64,000 nt of DNA from Dasyornis broadbenti (Eukaryota > Chordata > Aves > Passeriformes > Dasyornithidae), in contig VZRN01003459.1 of NCBI GenBank assembly GCA_013397935.1, positions 1,064,299 to 1,128,298 on the forward strand, in the 5' to 3' direction. Each line of letters opens with the position of its first letter. The first letter of the stretch is position 1. Shown piece after piece: positions 62,867-64,000 of this stretch. Under the pieces are notes generated by a model. That model ran no database searches and had not been told where the DNA came from. It worked only from the letters and a program-made list of their open reading frames with translations. The position numbers and the translations under genes were made by a program.

Positions 62867-63241
62867 TTAACCAAAACAGTAGTACTCATCAGAATCAATT
62901 TTGGGATGCTTATGCAGAGACTGTGAATCCTCCATGACAGAAGAATCACTGAACTTGTCCATATCTGAAGGGGTTTGGTGACCAGGGACATCATCCACTA
63001 AAGTGTCCAAATAACTCCCCACTGATATTCCATCCAGTCCATCACTACAGTCTTGTAAACTGTTACAGCTGCCATGGAGGGATGTCTCCTGACTTTCTAG
63101 CAAGCTGCACAGGCTGCCACTCAAACTGCTGCCTCTGCTGGCAATGGCTTTCTCTTCAATGATCCATTTGATTGATTCAATACTTTCATTGATGATGAGG
63201 AGCTGGCGCATGAGCTTCACATCAGTGGCTCGGAGATTAAC
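62867..63241 (-). CDS. LURAP1L: Last coding exon of LURAP1L (leucine rich adaptor protein 1-like), partial
   Basis: This exon encodes the C-terminal 124 residues of a LURAP1-family adaptor, ending at a TAA in 62867-62869. The reading frame starts VNLRATDVKLMRQLL, continues through INESIESIKW, then a serine-rich stretch (SLSGSLCSLLES), GISVGSYLDTL, DDVPGHQTPSD, and ends in the family's conserved tail EYYCFG. These blocks match vertebrate LURAP1L better than LURAP1 as far as I recall the two paralogues. On the minus strand a pyrimidine-rich tract and TTGTAG immediately precede 63241, giving a clean 3' splice site at a phase-0 boundary. The N-terminal part of the protein is in exon(s) beyond the right edge. 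LURAP1 is described as a cytoplasmic adaptor that activates NF-kB; the function of the L paralogue is poorly defined. There are no stops or frameshifts in the exon, so the gene looks intact. It is the only host coding exon I can support in the window. Confidence 0.93.
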   Translation of the reverse strand, partial: VNLRATDVKLMRQLLIINESIESIKWIIEEKAIASRGSSLSGSLCSLLESQETSLHGSCNSLQDCSDGLDGISVGSYLDTLVDDVPGHQTPSDMDKFSDSSVMEDSQSLHKHPKIDSDEYYCFG

Positions 63242-64000
63242 CTACAAGACAAAAGTGATTAAAAAAATTAATCTTTTTATAATCAAGCCAAAGAGCTGGC
63301 TGGAGGCAATGAACGGGTAAAAAGAAAACACAAAAAAATCCAGCTTCATATCTAGGACAAATCTATTTCAACAACTACTTCAAAAGCCAACAAACAAACA
63401 AACAAACAAACAAACCACCAAAGTACAGCTATACTAATACTTTCAGTGAAAGTCAAGTGGGAACCTGATCAGCCTACCTAAGCAGTCCATTAACAGGAAT
63501 GCTAGTCAATGACAAGAGTTGTATATACACTGGAACAAAGCTATTTAGATGACAAACACAGCTGCTATGACAACTCATGGGGATAGCTTTTCTCTAATCA
63601 GAGAAGCAGGACACAAAGCCATTTCTATTTACAATTACTCTAAGCTACTTACAGCTACAGATACCTAAGCATTCACCCCAAATTATCCTTATGGCTACTT
63701 GGCCAACCTAAAATTTTCAGTTGTGCATCACTTGGAAAAAAAACTTGGGAATCTTTTTTTACTCACACTACTCCTGTGTGGACATTAAAATCTGGCATAT
63801 AAATGTCTGAGAGTTGAAGTATTGAACTTATTATCTGTAAATTTCAGTTATTTAAACCCATATTAAGTGAAGATGAGTTCAGAGTCAACTACTTATTACG
63901 GATATGGAGCAACCATTTGCAATAACTCACTAAATAAAAAGTGGACATTACAAACGAACTCCTGCTTTCTCACTTAGTTGTAGTGGTTGATGCATACACA
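63242..64000 (-). other. LURAP1L: Last intron of LURAP1L (partial)
   Basis: This is the sequence upstream of the last exon on the minus strand, running off the right edge of the window. It ends at the exon side with a T/C-rich tract and AG acceptor. It contains an (AAAC)n microsatellite and otherwise shows no coding potential. Assignment as intron follows from the splice acceptor and from the absence of the N-terminal coding part here. Confidence 0.8.
63389..63415. repeat. (AAAC)n microsatellite in LURAP1L intron
   Basis: Six to seven AAAC units. Located about 150 bp upstream of the last LURAP1L exon on the minus strand. Confidence 0.9.

Overview
This is vertebrate nuclear DNA, almost certainly from a bird. 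It is AT-rich and gene-poor. It carries several CR1 LINE fragments with the typical ATTCTRTGATTCTRTG-type 3' tail, avian-type LTRs, and one terminal coding exon that reads as avian LURAP1L. Nothing bacterial, phage or plasmid-like is present. LURAP1L lies with TYRP1 and MPDZ in other amniotes and this block is Z-linked in birds, so a Z-chromosome origin is likely. That placement is inferred from synteny, not seen here.

Layout: 1-6.7 kb is non-coding with no recognisable gene. An LTR-like repeat lies at 6.7-7.1 kb. CR1 fragments lie at 9.0-9.3 kb (+), 12.3-13.3 kb (+), 24.6 kb (-), 26.3-27.85 kb (-) and probably 41.3-41.8 kb (+, very old). A GC- and CpG-rich island with Sp1-, YY1- and E-box-like motifs sits alone at 20.1-20.85 kb and looks like an unannotated promoter. 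A second avian LTR family is present at 28.4-29.0 kb (-). From 29 to 41 kb only simple repeats are evident.

The main feature is a gammaretrovirus-like (class I) endogenous retrovirus at 47466-53942 (+). It has two LTRs, a 4-bp target duplication (GCAG), a primer-binding site, decayed protease, RNase H, integrase and envelope segments, and a polypurine tract. Gag is essentially missing. The reverse-transcriptase core is missing too, and its place is taken by about 0.5 kb of short hairpin-forming repeats. A solo LTR of the same family lies 2.7 kb upstream in the opposite orientation (44299-44734, -), with its own perfect 4-bp duplication (GCAT). All the retroviral genes are broken by stops and frameshifts.

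The right end (62.5-64 kb) holds the last coding exon, 3'UTR and part of the last intron of LURAP1L on the minus strand. The rest of the window is therefore the intergenic region downstream of that gene. No complete host protein-coding gene and no convincing RNA gene was found.
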